From positions 1 through 42,769 of the IMG/VR virus record IMGVR_UViG_3300008111_000037: 42,769 bases of DNA. One strand, 5' to 3'. Positions within the stretch are counted from its first letter, which is position 1, and every line of letters begins with the position of its first letter. The notes below the pieces were generated by a model. That model saw nothing but the letters and a program-made list of their open reading frames with translations. It made no database searches and had not been told where the DNA came from. Position numbers and translations under genes: made by a program. Positions 1-7,313 of the stretch are shown here, one piece after another. The stretch comes from a virus.

Positions 1-66
1 AGCGTACTAGGATATAAAGTAGTTTCTGTTGAAAAACAAAATCAAACAAGAAATATCTATGCCTAA
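1..66 (+). CDS. C-terminal end of a phage gene cut by the window edge
   Basis: Frame 1 is open from the first base for 21 codons and stops at 64-66, overlapping the ATG of the next gene (59) by 8 bases, the usual spacing in this genome. The residues end in VEKQNQTRNIYA. In T4-like genomes a tail-completion gene (gp3) often precedes gp4, so it may be that, but the fragment is too short to identify. Confidence 0.45.
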   Translation, partial: SVLGYKVVSVEKQNQTRNIYA

Positions 67-499
67 ATTTGCTCAGGGTCGCTTTGAAATGAAGAACCCT
101 GACAAATATGTAGGGAAGAAAACACCACTGGCTCGCAGCAGTTGGGAATTTGTTTTCATGCGCATGTTAGATGAACATCCTGGTGTAGAAAATTGGGCCA
201 GCGAAAGCATACAGATACCTTATAGAGATCCGTTGACTGGCAGATATACAATTTATGTTCCTGATTTTTTTATAGTTTACAAAGATAAAAACGGAAAAAA
301 ACACGCAGAAGTAGTAGAAGTTAAGCCTAGCAATCAAATGATGTTAGAACGTGTGGGTAAGAGTCTTTACAATCAAGAACAATATATAAAAAATATGGCT
401 AAATGGGAAGCCGCAAATGCTTGGTGCAAACAGCAGAGTGTGAAATTCCGTGTAATCAACGAAGATGACATTTTCCATCAAGGCGGAAAACGTAGATAA
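59..499 (+). CDS. 4: Head-completion protein gp4-like, PD-(D/E)XK/TnsA-type nuclease fold
   Basis: The 146-residue product matches T4 gp4 (gp50) in length and character. That protein finishes packaged heads before tails join. A nuclease-like core is visible: VPDFF with Asp69, then VVEVKPS with Glu87 and Lys89, the Asp...Glu-x-Lys arrangement of TnsA-type endonucleases. The segment FAQGRFEMKNPDKYVGK followed by RSSWE is typical of the family. A TTG ten codons upstream (29) keeps the frame open, but the ATG at 59 begins MPKFAQGRF and overlaps the previous stop, so it is preferred. The small terminase follows 7 bases after the stop. Identification rests on recalled family motifs. Confidence 0.75.
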   Translation: MPKFAQGRFEMKNPDKYVGKKTPLARSSWEFVFMRMLDEHPGVENWASESIQIPYRDPLTGRYTIYVPDFFIVYKDKNGKKHAEVVEVKPSNQMMLERVGKSLYNQEQYIKNMAKWEAANAWCKQQSVKFRVINEDDIFHQGGKRR

Positions 500-502
500 G
501 TA
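495..502 (+). promoter_or_regulatory. Late promoter-like box before small terminase
   Basis: GATAAGTA lies four bases before ATG 507. It is a one-base variant of the ATAAATA boxes at 982, 2355 and 3953. It overlaps the end of gp4. Confidence 0.35.
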
Positions 503-506
503 CATT

Positions 507-986
507 ATGACTAAAAAATTAGAAGAATTATTTAATCTAGAATCTGATGCCGAAAAGCCTACCGAAGTTGTAGAGCCAGTCAAAGAGCATCAGGAAGTTC
601 GAAGCCTTGATGAAAGTTACAAAGCAGTGGCTGAAATAACCAAAGGTTTACCACAGATCAAAGAATTGGACGAATTAGACGATAAAGAACTAGATAGTCT
701 AGCAAAAAAAGCAGAAGACGCCTATGACGATCTTATGGATTTAGGCATGAATGTAGAAGTTAGGTATAGCGGACGTATTTTTGAAGTAGCAGGAACCATG
801 TTAAAAAATGCTATAGATGCTAAATCCGCTAAAATAGAGAAAAAATTAAAAGCAGTCGATCTTCAATTGAAAAAGTATAAGATAGACAAAGATAACAATG
901 AAGACCCTAATGATGTTATCAACGGACAGGGTTATATCATAACAGATCGCAACGAACTGCTGAAAAAACTAGGCAGTAAGGAATAA
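507..986 (+). CDS. 16: Small terminase subunit gp16-like
   Basis: The 159-residue acidic, mostly helical protein is predicted to recognise phage DNA and start packaging together with the large terminase encoded 1.4 kb downstream. The helical core includes DDLMDLGMNVEVRYSGRIFE and a lysine-rich coiled stretch around KSAKIEKKLKAVDLQLKK, as in gp16 of marine T4-like phages. The frame is open back to 465, but that start lies inside gp4; ATG 507 gives MTKKLEELF and has a late-promoter-like box four bases upstream. The call rests on position between gp4 and gp17, size and helical layout. Confidence 0.7.
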   Translation: MTKKLEELFNLESDAEKPTEVVEPVKEHQEVRSLDESYKAVAEITKGLPQIKELDELDDKELDSLAKKAEDAYDDLMDLGMNVEVRYSGRIFEVAGTMLKNAIDAKSAKIEKKLKAVDLQLKKYKIDKDNNEDPNDVINGQGYIITDRNELLKKLGSKE

Positions 987-989
987 ATA
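982..989 (+). promoter_or_regulatory. T4-type late promoter box, start codon at predicted +1
   Basis: AATAAATA is one base from the T4 late consensus TATAAATA. Exactly five bases separate it from ATG 995. The T4 late box occupies about -13 to -6, so the A of the ATG is the predicted first transcribed base. Confidence 0.6.
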
Positions 990-994
990 CACAT

Positions 995-1561
995 ATGAAA
1001 AGTTTTAGACAATATCTTGCCGAAAGCCAAAAAGTTTACAGTTTCAAGGTAAAAGTTGCGGGCGATCTTCCTGGAAAATTTCAAGAAGGCCTAAAAAATC
1101 GCCTTGATCGTTGTAAAGTGTTAACACTAGAAAAAATCACTACGACTCCTATACAAAAGTTACCTTTAGATTTTCCAGGAATGGAAAACAAAGAAGTGCA
1201 TGTATTTGAAGTGATTTGTGAATATCCCATTACCAGTCCAGAAATCATTCAGGACATCAAAGGCATGGGATTAGACGAAGCATGTTTCAGAGTAAGAGGC
1301 AGCAGCGAGCCTTCAGAAGAAGAACAAGTTATTGCCACTAGCGAAACAAAAAGCGAAGCACTATTAAGTGAAACAGATCTTGATAAGAACACAGGCAAGA
1401 TCAAACACAAAGATTATTTTGGTGATGATTTTAATAAATCATTTCTGAAAGATTTAGAAAAATCAAGCAAGGCCCGTAAAAAAGATCAGGGACAGACTGA
1501 ATACAAACTGCCCAAGGCCAAGATCGACAAAGCAGGTACTAAGAGCCCAATGGGGAGTTAA
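995..1561 (+). CDS. Unknown virion or internal-head candidate with capsid-targeting-like N-terminus
   Basis: The 188-residue product has no function I recognise. It begins MKSFRQYLAES, close to the T4 capsid targeting sequence (MKTYQEFIAE) that directs internal proteins into the prohead and is cleaved during maturation. An alpha/beta segment follows (residues about 15-105), then a charged Lys/Glu-rich tail rich in KAR and KDQ motifs. It sits between the two terminase genes and is probably transcribed late from the box at 982. Internal head protein or packaging accessory is inferred from the N-terminus and location only. Confidence 0.5.
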   Translation: MKSFRQYLAESQKVYSFKVKVAGDLPGKFQEGLKNRLDRCKVLTLEKITTTPIQKLPLDFPGMENKEVHVFEVICEYPITSPEIIQDIKGMGLDEACFRVRGSSEPSEEEQVIATSETKSEALLSETDLDKNTGKIKHKDYFGDDFNKSFLKDLEKSSKARKKDQGQTEYKLPKAKIDKAGTKSPMGS

Positions 1562-1563
1562 TT

Positions 1564-2292
1564 ATGAATTTTCAAGAATTATTAGCAAAGATGCAGCAGT
1601 TAGATCGACCTGCATCTACAGTAGAACAAGTAACAGATGAAATGGGATGTGGAGACATGTCCCCATCAATGCCACCGGCCAATGAGCCTCCTGTGGCACC
1701 TCCTAGCATGAGCATTAATTTAAATGCTCAAGGTATGGACAACATTGAAGATCTAATGAAGTTAGTAACTAAGGTAAATCCAGATATGGACAAACCTAAT
1801 CTTCCTCCTTTACCTTCTATGGGCGACATGCCAAGCATTGCTTCAATTAAACCTGCTATGCCTCCTTTAAAGATGCTGCCAGATCTAGACAGTGAGCCAG
1901 AAGGTGATCATTCTGAGCCAGATGCTGATAACATGGGCGGTCCAAGCGACAATGATGCAGATAATAAAATTGATGTCATTCAGAAGTCTATGGGGGACAT
2001 TGACGGCGACGGCGACCATGATATGGACGACCATGATGCTGAGAAGAAAGATAAAAAAGACGAAAAAGAAGCATTTGGTAACTCACCAATTGGCGGTTCA
2101 GAGCCCGAGACAAAAGGTCTTGATGCTGCAATACCCGATGGTGACGATCTAAACAAGCCTAAGAAGAGTTTCAGTGGTAAGCCATATCGTGGCGACAACC
2201 CAATGGCTGCTAACGCATATGAAAGCACAGATTTACGTGCTCAAATCCGTGCAGAATTACAACGTAGATTAACAGAAGCAAAAAAATCTTGA
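1564..2292 (+). CDS. Acidic Pro/Met/Asp-rich low-complexity protein, unknown
   Basis: This 242-residue protein starts two bases after the previous stop (GGGAG just upstream). It has three visible parts: a short helix, a long disordered Pro/Met/Ser-rich region (residues about 35-110), and an Asp/Gly/Lys-rich part containing DIDGDGDHDMDDHD near residue 145. That stretch resembles a calcium-binding loop, with Asp at every second position. The C-terminus forms an amphipathic helix LRAQIRAELQRRLTEAKK. Linked to the terminase operon, it may be a structural, scaffold or internal protein. No family is recognised. Confidence 0.6.
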   Translation: MNFQELLAKMQQLDRPASTVEQVTDEMGCGDMSPSMPPANEPPVAPPSMSINLNAQGMDNIEDLMKLVTKVNPDMDKPNLPPLPSMGDMPSIASIKPAMPPLKMLPDLDSEPEGDHSEPDADNMGGPSDNDADNKIDVIQKSMGDIDGDGDHDMDDHDAEKKDKKDEKEAFGNSPIGGSEPETKGLDAAIPDGDDLNKPKKSFSGKPYRGDNPMAANAYESTDLRAQIRAELQRRLTEAKKS

Positions 2293-2325
2293 AATAAAAA
2301 GAAAATGCGTGGTTCACGCTAACTC

Positions 2326-2353
2326 AAATAGGCTCTTCGGGGCCTATTTTTTT
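2326..2353 (+). terminator. Intrinsic terminator with C(UUCG)G loop
   Basis: AAATAGGC (2326-2333) pairs with GCCTATTT (2342-2349). A T-G pair and a C-G pair close a TTCG loop, giving a ten-pair stem that runs into a T tract. It ends the gp16 unit just before the gp17 late promoter. Confidence 0.85.
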
Positions 2354-2354
2354 C

Positions 2355-2362
2355 AGTAAATA
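2355..2362 (+). promoter_or_regulatory. Late promoter box before large terminase
   Basis: AGTAAATA lies immediately after the terminator, and its last base is five bases before ATG 2368. This is the same spacing as at 982 and 3953. Confidence 0.5.
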
Positions 2363-2367
2363 ATTAT

Positions 2368-3954
2368 ATGGCAAAATCATTAGACGGTGTATTAATCAAG
2401 AAGGCTCATGCCCCACAGCGATATACACTAGAAGAAGTAAAACATCTCGAAGCATGTATGGATCCTATTACAGGGCCGTTATACTTCTGCAAGAATTTTT
2501 TAAAGATACAGCATCCTGTTCGAGGAGCAATTAAATTTGATCCTTATGAATATCAAGAAAGATTGATACAGGCCTATCACGAAAACAAGCAGTGTATCGC
2601 TATGTTACCACGTCAAATGGGTAAGACCACTTGCGCCACAGGTTATCTACTTTGGTACACTATGTTTGTACCAGAAGCACAAGTACTGATCGCTGCTCAC
2701 AAATATGAAGGTGCGCAGGACATTATGAATCGTTATAGATACGGTTATGAAAACTTGCCTGACTTTATTCGTGCTGGAGTTTATTCATATAATAGAAATA
2801 CAATTGAATATGATAACGGAAGTCGTATTCAAGCAACCACAACTACAGAAAATACAGGTCGTGGTAAATCTCTTTCTTTAATTTACTGTGACGAGTTTGC
2901 GTTTGTACAACCTCCAGAAAAAGCCAAAGAGTTCTGGACTGCACTATCACCGACATTGTCAACAGGCGGTAAATGTATTATTACATCAACTCCAAACTCG
3001 GACGAAGACCAGTTTGCTCTTATCTGGACTGAGGCTAATAACAGATTTGACGAACATGGCAACGAACAGAAATTAGGAATGAACGGGTTCCATAGTTATT
3101 TTGCACATTGGTCAGAACACCCAGATAGAGACGAAGAGTGGGCAAAAATAGAACGTGCAAAAATTGGCGAAGAACGTTTCCGCCGTGAGTTTGATTGTGA
3201 GTTTTTGATCTTTGATGAAACACTGATCAATGCAGTAAAACTAGCAGAACTCAAAGGTAGCGAACCTGTAATGACTATGGGTCAAACACGTTGGTATAAA
3301 GATATTGATCCAAGATGTACATATCTAGTGGCTCTAGATCCTAGTCTAGGAACTGGTGGAGACTATGCAGCCATACAGGTTTACGAAATGCCTTCAATGG
3401 AACAGGTAGCAGAATGGCGGCATAATCTAACCCCAGTACAATCACAGACTAAAAATCTTAGAGAAATATGTAATTACATCACAAGCAGAGGTAAAGAAAA
3501 AGGCGGCAACCCTACCATTTATTATTCAGTAGAAAATAACTCTGTGGGTGAAAGTGCTTTAATTTGTATCAGTAATATAGGAGAAGAAAACTTTCCGGGA
3601 TTATTTTTGTCAGAACCTATACGCAAAGGCCATGTACGCAGATTCCGAAAGGGTTTTAATACCACCCATAAATCTAAGATCAGTACTTGTAGCCAACTAA
3701 AACATATGTTAGAAACTGGAAAAATGCGTATACACAGCAAGCCTTTGATCAGCGAATTAAAAACCTTTGTGGCACACGGCATAGGTTTTGGAGCCAAAAC
3801 CGGCGAACACGATGACCTAGTTTCTAGCGTTCTATTAGTATTACGCATGGCTGCTATCTTAGCGGACTGGGATCCTAGAGTTTATGAAAAAATGACAGAT
3901 AAAATCACAGAAGATCAACTGCCTATGCCAATTTTTGTAAGTACAGGGTTTTGA
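2368..3954 (+). CDS. 17: Large terminase subunit gp17-like (packaging ATPase and nuclease)
   Basis: The 528-residue motor pumps DNA into the prohead and cuts concatemers. The N-terminal ATPase shows Walker A RQMGKTT (residues 82-88) and Walker B LIYCDE with Asp175 and Glu176; ITSTPN follows as the coupling motif. The C-terminal RNase H-like nuclease shows ALDPSLGTGGDYA with Asp324 and a distal HDDLVSS with Asp482 and Asp483, the expected metal ligands. It is shorter than T4 gp17 (610 residues), as in marine relatives. It stands alone after a terminator, with a late box placed so that the start codon is at the predicted +1. No clear Shine-Dalgarno sequence precedes the ATG. Confidence 0.97.
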   Translation: MAKSLDGVLIKKAHAPQRYTLEEVKHLEACMDPITGPLYFCKNFLKIQHPVRGAIKFDPYEYQERLIQAYHENKQCIAMLPRQMGKTTCATGYLLWYTMFVPEAQVLIAAHKYEGAQDIMNRYRYGYENLPDFIRAGVYSYNRNTIEYDNGSRIQATTTTENTGRGKSLSLIYCDEFAFVQPPEKAKEFWTALSPTLSTGGKCIITSTPNSDEDQFALIWTEANNRFDEHGNEQKLGMNGFHSYFAHWSEHPDRDEEWAKIERAKIGEERFRREFDCEFLIFDETLINAVKLAELKGSEPVMTMGQTRWYKDIDPRCTYLVALDPSLGTGGDYAAIQVYEMPSMEQVAEWRHNLTPVQSQTKNLREICNYITSRGKEKGGNPTIYYSVENNSVGESALICISNIGEENFPGLFLSEPIRKGHVRRFRKGFNTTHKSKISTCSQLKHMLETGKMRIHSKPLISELKTFVAHGIGFGAKTGEHDDLVSSVLLVLRMAAILADWDPRVYEKMTDKITEDQLPMPIFVSTGF

Positions 3955-3960
3955 TAAATA
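3953..3960 (+). promoter_or_regulatory. Late promoter box overlapping the gp17 stop
   Basis: GATAAATA shares bases with the TGA of gp17. Five bases (CACTT) separate it from ATG 3966. The sequence through the ATG nearly repeats that at 982-997. Confidence 0.55.
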
Positions 3961-3965
3961 CACTT

Positions 3966-5675
3966 ATGAATGCAACTAACAATATTGCCACCGATTTATT
4001 CTATAAAATACGCAGCCGTTTTCGCGGTTTAAAATTAGGCGACGAAACCGGTCAACTTACCATTAATCCAGAAGAAGCACGTTTTTTTGATTTTGATTAC
4101 ATGGAAGGTGAAACGCCAATTGGCCATGTTAGCATCAGTCTAGCCGAAGACAATTCTATGAAAGTGTATTTCAGCACTGGCATAACAGAAGGCATGGACA
4201 CACCGCAAAAAAATAATTGGTACGGATTTTTAAAAGAATTACGTACCTTTGCCAAACGTAGATTAATGGCTTTTGATACTAGAGACATCGCCAAAGATAA
4301 TTTAGACAAAAGAGATTACGAGTTCTTGAGTCAGCATAATAAACCTAAAGAACAACCAAATACTGTAATAAAGCCCGTTGGAGAATCAGTCATGAATGAA
4401 AGCACACTTTATGGTACTAAAACCATGAGTTATCAGAAATTAATGGATACACGCCTTATCATCAAACACAGTCAAGCAGTGATGGATGATACACAACCAG
4501 GTGCAAGAACAAGAAATATTTCTGCACTGTTTGTAGAAAATCAAGACGGTGAAAGATTCAAATATCCTTTCATTCATCTAGCAGGTGCTAGAGCCATGCA
4601 ACGTCATGTGGCCAACGGCGGACTACCATATGATGACCTTGGCAAAAGCATCATCCAAATGAGTGAAGAAATTGCACAACTAAAGAGTTTTGGAAATTAT
4701 GTTGTTCGCAACGATCTAATGAATTCAGATACCAATGGTATTGTAGAACGTAGTACACAGGCTCTAAACGATCTAAGAGAAACTATTCAGAAATTATCTA
4801 AGCAAACACATTACGAATCATACAAAGAAAATTTCCAAGCCCAAGAACATTTAGAAATACCACAAGACGTTGTAGAAGAATACAAAGAAAAATTCACAGT
4901 TAGAAATTTCAAAGAAGATATTAAATCAGTATTTCCTGTTATCTATCGTCTGATGCAGGAAGGAAGCACATTAGGCTACGCTGACATAGTCGCAATGACA
5001 CAAGAAAGCACAACCAACGACGAAGCCGAAATATTCGAGGATGACGAAGCCGAATCATTTAGCAAGTTTGAAAATTGGGTTATGACCTTAGGTGAAGAAT
5101 CTGCTATTACATCGTCTGATGAGGAAGAACAAAAAGCAGCCATGAAAGAATTACAAGAACTTGTAGGAGAACATTTTCCTGCAGGAGCAGATGGCAACAA
5201 TGCAATTCCAAGTTTAAAAGGCATCATTGATGATCCTCAATTATATCAGCAAATTAAACAACAGGCCAAAGAACAAGGCGAAGATAGTTGTGTGAGAGGG
5301 TTGGTTAAAGATTGGTTAGAATCCAATGCGCCTGAAGTTGTAGATCAATTAGATTTTGGGGACTTTACTGAAGAGCCAATGGCTGGAGAAGAGTCGCCAG
5401 AAGAAGAGCCGCAAATGGCAGACGTTGATCAAGAACACTCACAGAGATTAAATGTACAAGAATTGGCAGAATTTATAACTTCATTTTATGATCGAGAATC
5501 CGGAACTTTTCCAAAAGGTCCAGAAGGTGTAGCGATCATGGTAGGCAAGAAGTTCGGCGGACAGGCTGAAAGCGTGGCTCGTAAATTCGTAGAACGCATG
5601 GCTCCGCATCAGAGTACCGAACAAAATCCAGAACTGCAAGAATTGGCTCGTATCAAAGAACTTTCAGGCGTATAA
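3966..5675 (+). CDS. Large unknown protein downstream of terminase, probable structural protein
   Basis: The 569-residue product is not recognised. An in-frame TTG at 3951 overlaps gp17; ATG 3966 (MNATNNIATDLF) matches the spacing from the late box. The N-terminal part (to about 120) is mixed alpha/beta, and the middle (about 140-320) is rich in FVENQDGERFKYPFIHLAGA-type and helical segments. The C-terminal third is very acidic (Glu/Asp runs near 360-390 and 480-500) and ends in helices. Late expression next to packaging genes suggests a virion or assembly role. A terminator follows, so it ends the packaging unit. Confidence 0.7.
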   Translation: MNATNNIATDLFYKIRSRFRGLKLGDETGQLTINPEEARFFDFDYMEGETPIGHVSISLAEDNSMKVYFSTGITEGMDTPQKNNWYGFLKELRTFAKRRLMAFDTRDIAKDNLDKRDYEFLSQHNKPKEQPNTVIKPVGESVMNESTLYGTKTMSYQKLMDTRLIIKHSQAVMDDTQPGARTRNISALFVENQDGERFKYPFIHLAGARAMQRHVANGGLPYDDLGKSIIQMSEEIAQLKSFGNYVVRNDLMNSDTNGIVERSTQALNDLRETIQKLSKQTHYESYKENFQAQEHLEIPQDVVEEYKEKFTVRNFKEDIKSVFPVIYRLMQEGSTLGYADIVAMTQESTTNDEAEIFEDDEAESFSKFENWVMTLGEESAITSSDEEEQKAAMKELQELVGEHFPAGADGNNAIPSLKGIIDDPQLYQQIKQQAKEQGEDSCVRGLVKDWLESNAPEVVDQLDFGDFTEEPMAGEESPEEEPQMADVDQEHSQRLNVQELAEFITSFYDRESGTFPKGPEGVAIMVGKKFGGQAESVARKFVERMAPHQSTEQNPELQELARIKELSGV

Positions 5676-5692
5676 TTTATCAAACCATCCAT

Positions 5693-5720
5693 AAAGGGCA
5701 CTTCGGTGCCCTTTTTCTTT
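5693..5720 (+). terminator. Intrinsic terminator with C(UUCG)G loop
   Basis: AAAGGGCAC (5693-5701) pairs with GTGCCCTTT (5706-5714) around TTCG, followed by a T-rich tract. The design is the same as at 2326. Confidence 0.9.
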
Positions 5721-5761
5721 TAATATTGTCAACGTATTTTTATCTAAGGCGTTATATATAT

Positions 5762-5784
5762 ACGCACAGCAATTTTGCTGGCGT
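5762..5784 (+). promoter_or_regulatory. Leader hairpin before the secreted-protein gene
   Basis: ACGC, a bulged A, then CAGCAA pair with TTGCTG and GCGT across a TT turn, about ten pairs. It ends shortly before the Shine-Dalgarno AAAAAGGAG (5791-5799). It may protect the mRNA 5' end or regulate translation. A promoter must lie in the TA-rich stretch 5750-5762, but no well-spaced -35 was found. Confidence 0.5.
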
Positions 5785-5806
5785 TAATTCAAAAAGGAGA
5801 TTTCAA

Positions 5807-6001
5807 ATGAAATCGATCGTAACTTTAGTAGCATCATTGTTTGCAGTATCCGCTTTTGCACAAGCACCGGCAGCACCTGCTAAGAAAGAAGAAGCCAAAC
5901 CAGCCGCAGCCGCTCCAGCACCTGCTGCTAGTAAGCCTGCCGATAAAAAGGTCGAGCCTGTCAAAAGCGACGCCAAAAAAGCAGAGCCTGCTAAGAAGTA
6001 A
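5807..6001 (+). CDS. Small secreted Ala/Pro/Lys-rich protein
   Basis: A 64-residue protein starts with a classical signal peptide: MKS, a hydrophobic core IVTLVASLFAVS, then AFA-Q as the cleavage site after residue 18. The mature part is only Ala, Pro, Lys, Glu, Asp, Ser and Val in KKEEAKPAAAAP-like repeats, with no fold visible. A strong Shine-Dalgarno and leader hairpin suggest high expression. Similar small exported proteins are common in betaproteobacteria, and such signal peptides are rare in T4-like phages, so transfer from a host is plausible. Function is unknown; periplasmic or envelope location is inferred. Confidence 0.75.
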   Translation: MKSIVTLVASLFAVSAFAQAPAAPAKKEEAKPAAAAPAPAASKPADKKVEPVKSDAKKAEPAKK

Positions 6002-6002
6002 T

Positions 6003-6194
6003 CCAACTCGATCAGTTGTTCTAACATTTGATGATTGTGAAATTGAGTACGTATTTGAAGATGCGATACACAGAGGTTACAGCAGACCAAAGTTAGAAGA
6101 ACTGGATGAAGATGATCTTCCTGAACATACCAGATGGAGATTATTTTTAGCCCGTCAGTTGGCACTTTTGAAGTACAAAGAAATCCACGGTTAA
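6003..6194 (+). CDS. Conserved-looking ORF tail without a canonical start, +1 frame after the secreted protein
   Basis: From about codon 6003 this frame reads a protein-like sequence: VVLTFDDCEIEYVFEDAIHR, then an acidic linker, then RWRLFLARQLALLKYKEIHG. The ending recalls small unknown proteins of marine T4-like phages. There is no ATG, GTG or TTG between 5990 and 6060 in this frame. Upstream it stays open through the secreted-protein gene as a meaningless Leu/Gln/Pro-rich sequence with an ATG at 5841. Options are a +1 frameshift at AAG TAA (5996-6001), a rare ATT start (6042), a long overlap or a sequencing error. The stop lies in the terminator loop. Confidence 0.45.
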   Translation, partial: PTRSVVLTFDDCEIEYVFEDAIHRGYSRPKLEELDEDDLPEHTRWRLFLARQLALLKYKEIHG

Positions 6195-6208
6195 CGTGGA
6201 TTTTTTTT
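6181..6208 (+). terminator. Intrinsic terminator
   Basis: AAATCCACG (6181-6189) pairs with CGTGGATTT (6195-6203) across a five-base loop, followed by a T run to 6208. It separates the secreted-protein unit from gp32. Confidence 0.9.
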
Positions 6209-6241
6209 GGTAAGATAAATTAAAAAAATAGCAGATAATAG

Positions 6242-6270
6242 TTGACCTTGCTAAATAAAAAGCGCATAAT
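6242..6270 (+). promoter_or_regulatory. Sigma-70 promoter for gp32
   Basis: TTGACC (6242-6247), a 17-base spacer, then CATAAT (6265-6270). The start is expected near 6277, giving a leader of about 53 bases. Confidence 0.75.
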
Positions 6271-6290
6271 ACTGTTATGCGAAAGGCATA
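6263..6290 (+). promoter_or_regulatory. Two alternative hairpins at the gp32 promoter and leader
   Basis: CGCATAA (6263-6269) can pair with TTATGCG (6275-6281), while TATGC (6276-6280) can instead pair with GCATA (6286-6290) around GAAAG. Only the second lies wholly within the transcript expected from 6277, at its 5' tip. T4 gp32 represses its own translation by binding a folded leader, so this could be the equivalent site; a pseudoknot partner was not found. Confidence 0.4.
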
Positions 6291-6329
6291 TAACAAGTCA
6301 TTTACATTAAGGCATAAGGAGGCTATAAA

Positions 6330-7304
6330 ATGGCAACACTAGCAGAAATTCGTGCTAAACTTCAAGAAGCACAAAACAAGAGCACAGGCTCTACATCAAG
6401 CGGCGGCGACAACGCAATTTACCCCCACTGGAATATGCAAGAAGGCAAAGAAGCCGTAGTACGTTTCTTACCTGACGGCAACACCAACAATACTTTCTTC
6501 TGGGTAGAACGTGCAATGATTAAATTGCCGTTTGCAGGTATCAAAGGCGAAACAGATTCGCGTCCAGTTCAAGTACAAGTTCCTTGTGTTGAAATGTACA
6601 ACGATGGTACAGCATGTCCAATCCTATCAGAAGTACGTGGTTGGTTCAAAGACAAGAATCTAGAAGACATGGGTCGTAAGTATTGGAAAAAGCGTTCATA
6701 CATTTTCCAAGGTTTCGTTGTTGAAGATCCTCTTAAAGAAGATTCACAACCAGAGAACCCAATCCGCAGATTTATCATTGGTCCTCAGATCTATCAGATC
6801 ATCCGTGCGGCATTGATGGATAGTGAAATTGAAGAATTGCCAACTGATGTACTACGTGGCCTCGATTTCCGTATTGCTAAAACTAGCAAAGGTGGATTTG
6901 CTGACTACTCTACATCAAAGTGGAGCCGTAGAGAGCGTTCCTTATCAGATGTTGAAAAGGCTGCTATCGAATCACATGGTCTTTTTAATCTATCAGACTT
7001 TTTGCCAAAGAAACCTACAGACATTGAGTTGAAGGTTATGAAGGAGATGTTTGAAGCATCTGTTGATGGCGAAGCCTATGACATGGATCGTTGGGGACAA
7101 TACTTCAAACCAGCAGGTATGGGAGCAGCCACAGGTGATCCTAACAAACAAGTAGCGAGAGCAGCAGTAGCAGATGATCAGGTTGATGACGAACCAGCAC
7201 CTGTATCTAAGCCTGTTGTAGCCGAGACAGCACCAGCAAGTACTGAAAGTTCATCTAGAGCACAGGATATCCTTGCTAAAATTCGTGCCCGTCAGGGACA
7301 ATAA
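6330..7304 (+). CDS. 32: Single-stranded DNA-binding protein gp32-like
   Basis: The 324-residue protein coats single-stranded DNA during replication and recombination. The OB-fold core is recognisable (AVVRFLPDGN, PCVEMYNDGTACPILSE, SYIFQGFVVEDP, RRFIIGPQIYQ). The N-terminus ATLAEIRAKLQ is the cooperativity region and the C-terminus DILAKIRARQGQ echoes it. In T4 a zinc ion is held by one His and three Cys; here only two Cys remain (PCV and ACP), and the last Cys of a CPxC pair is Leu, so the zinc site looks lost. AAGGAGG seven bases upstream fixes the start. It leads the UvsX/UvsY recombination run. Confidence 0.93.
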   Translation: MATLAEIRAKLQEAQNKSTGSTSSGGDNAIYPHWNMQEGKEAVVRFLPDGNTNNTFFWVERAMIKLPFAGIKGETDSRPVQVQVPCVEMYNDGTACPILSEVRGWFKDKNLEDMGRKYWKKRSYIFQGFVVEDPLKEDSQPENPIRRFIIGPQIYQIIRAALMDSEIEELPTDVLRGLDFRIAKTSKGGFADYSTSKWSRRERSLSDVEKAAIESHGLFNLSDFLPKKPTDIELKVMKEMFEASVDGEAYDMDRWGQYFKPAGMGAATGDPNKQVARAAVADDQVDDEPAPVSKPVVAETAPASTESSSRAQDILAKIRARQGQ

Positions 7305-7313
7305 TTAACACGG

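Noticed and set aside
29-58. TTG start for gp4
   Set aside because: It would lie fully within the upstream gene end; the ATG at 59 matches the family N-terminus and usual overlap.
1892-2228. Open frames on both strands inside the acidic protein
   Set aside because: They are shadows of a biased low-complexity sequence and lack start signals.
5726-5758. TTGTCA ... TATATA as a sigma-70 promoter before the secreted-protein gene
   Set aside because: Spacing is 20-21 bases, too long. A promoter must exist here but this pairing is not convincing.
5749-5765. Operator palindrome GCGT...ACGC around the TA run
   Set aside because: Only four outer pairs match; the alternating TA core is self-complementary by chance.
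5803-6165. Minus-strand 120-residue open frame
   Set aside because: It is the antisense of Ala/Pro codons and crosses the start-less frame; no ribosome site.
5841-6194. A full 117-residue gene overlapping the secreted-protein gene in another frame
   Set aside because: The part before about 6003 is a Leu/Gln/Pro-rich shadow of the Ala/Pro/Lys repeat and has no ribosome site; only the tail looks like protein.
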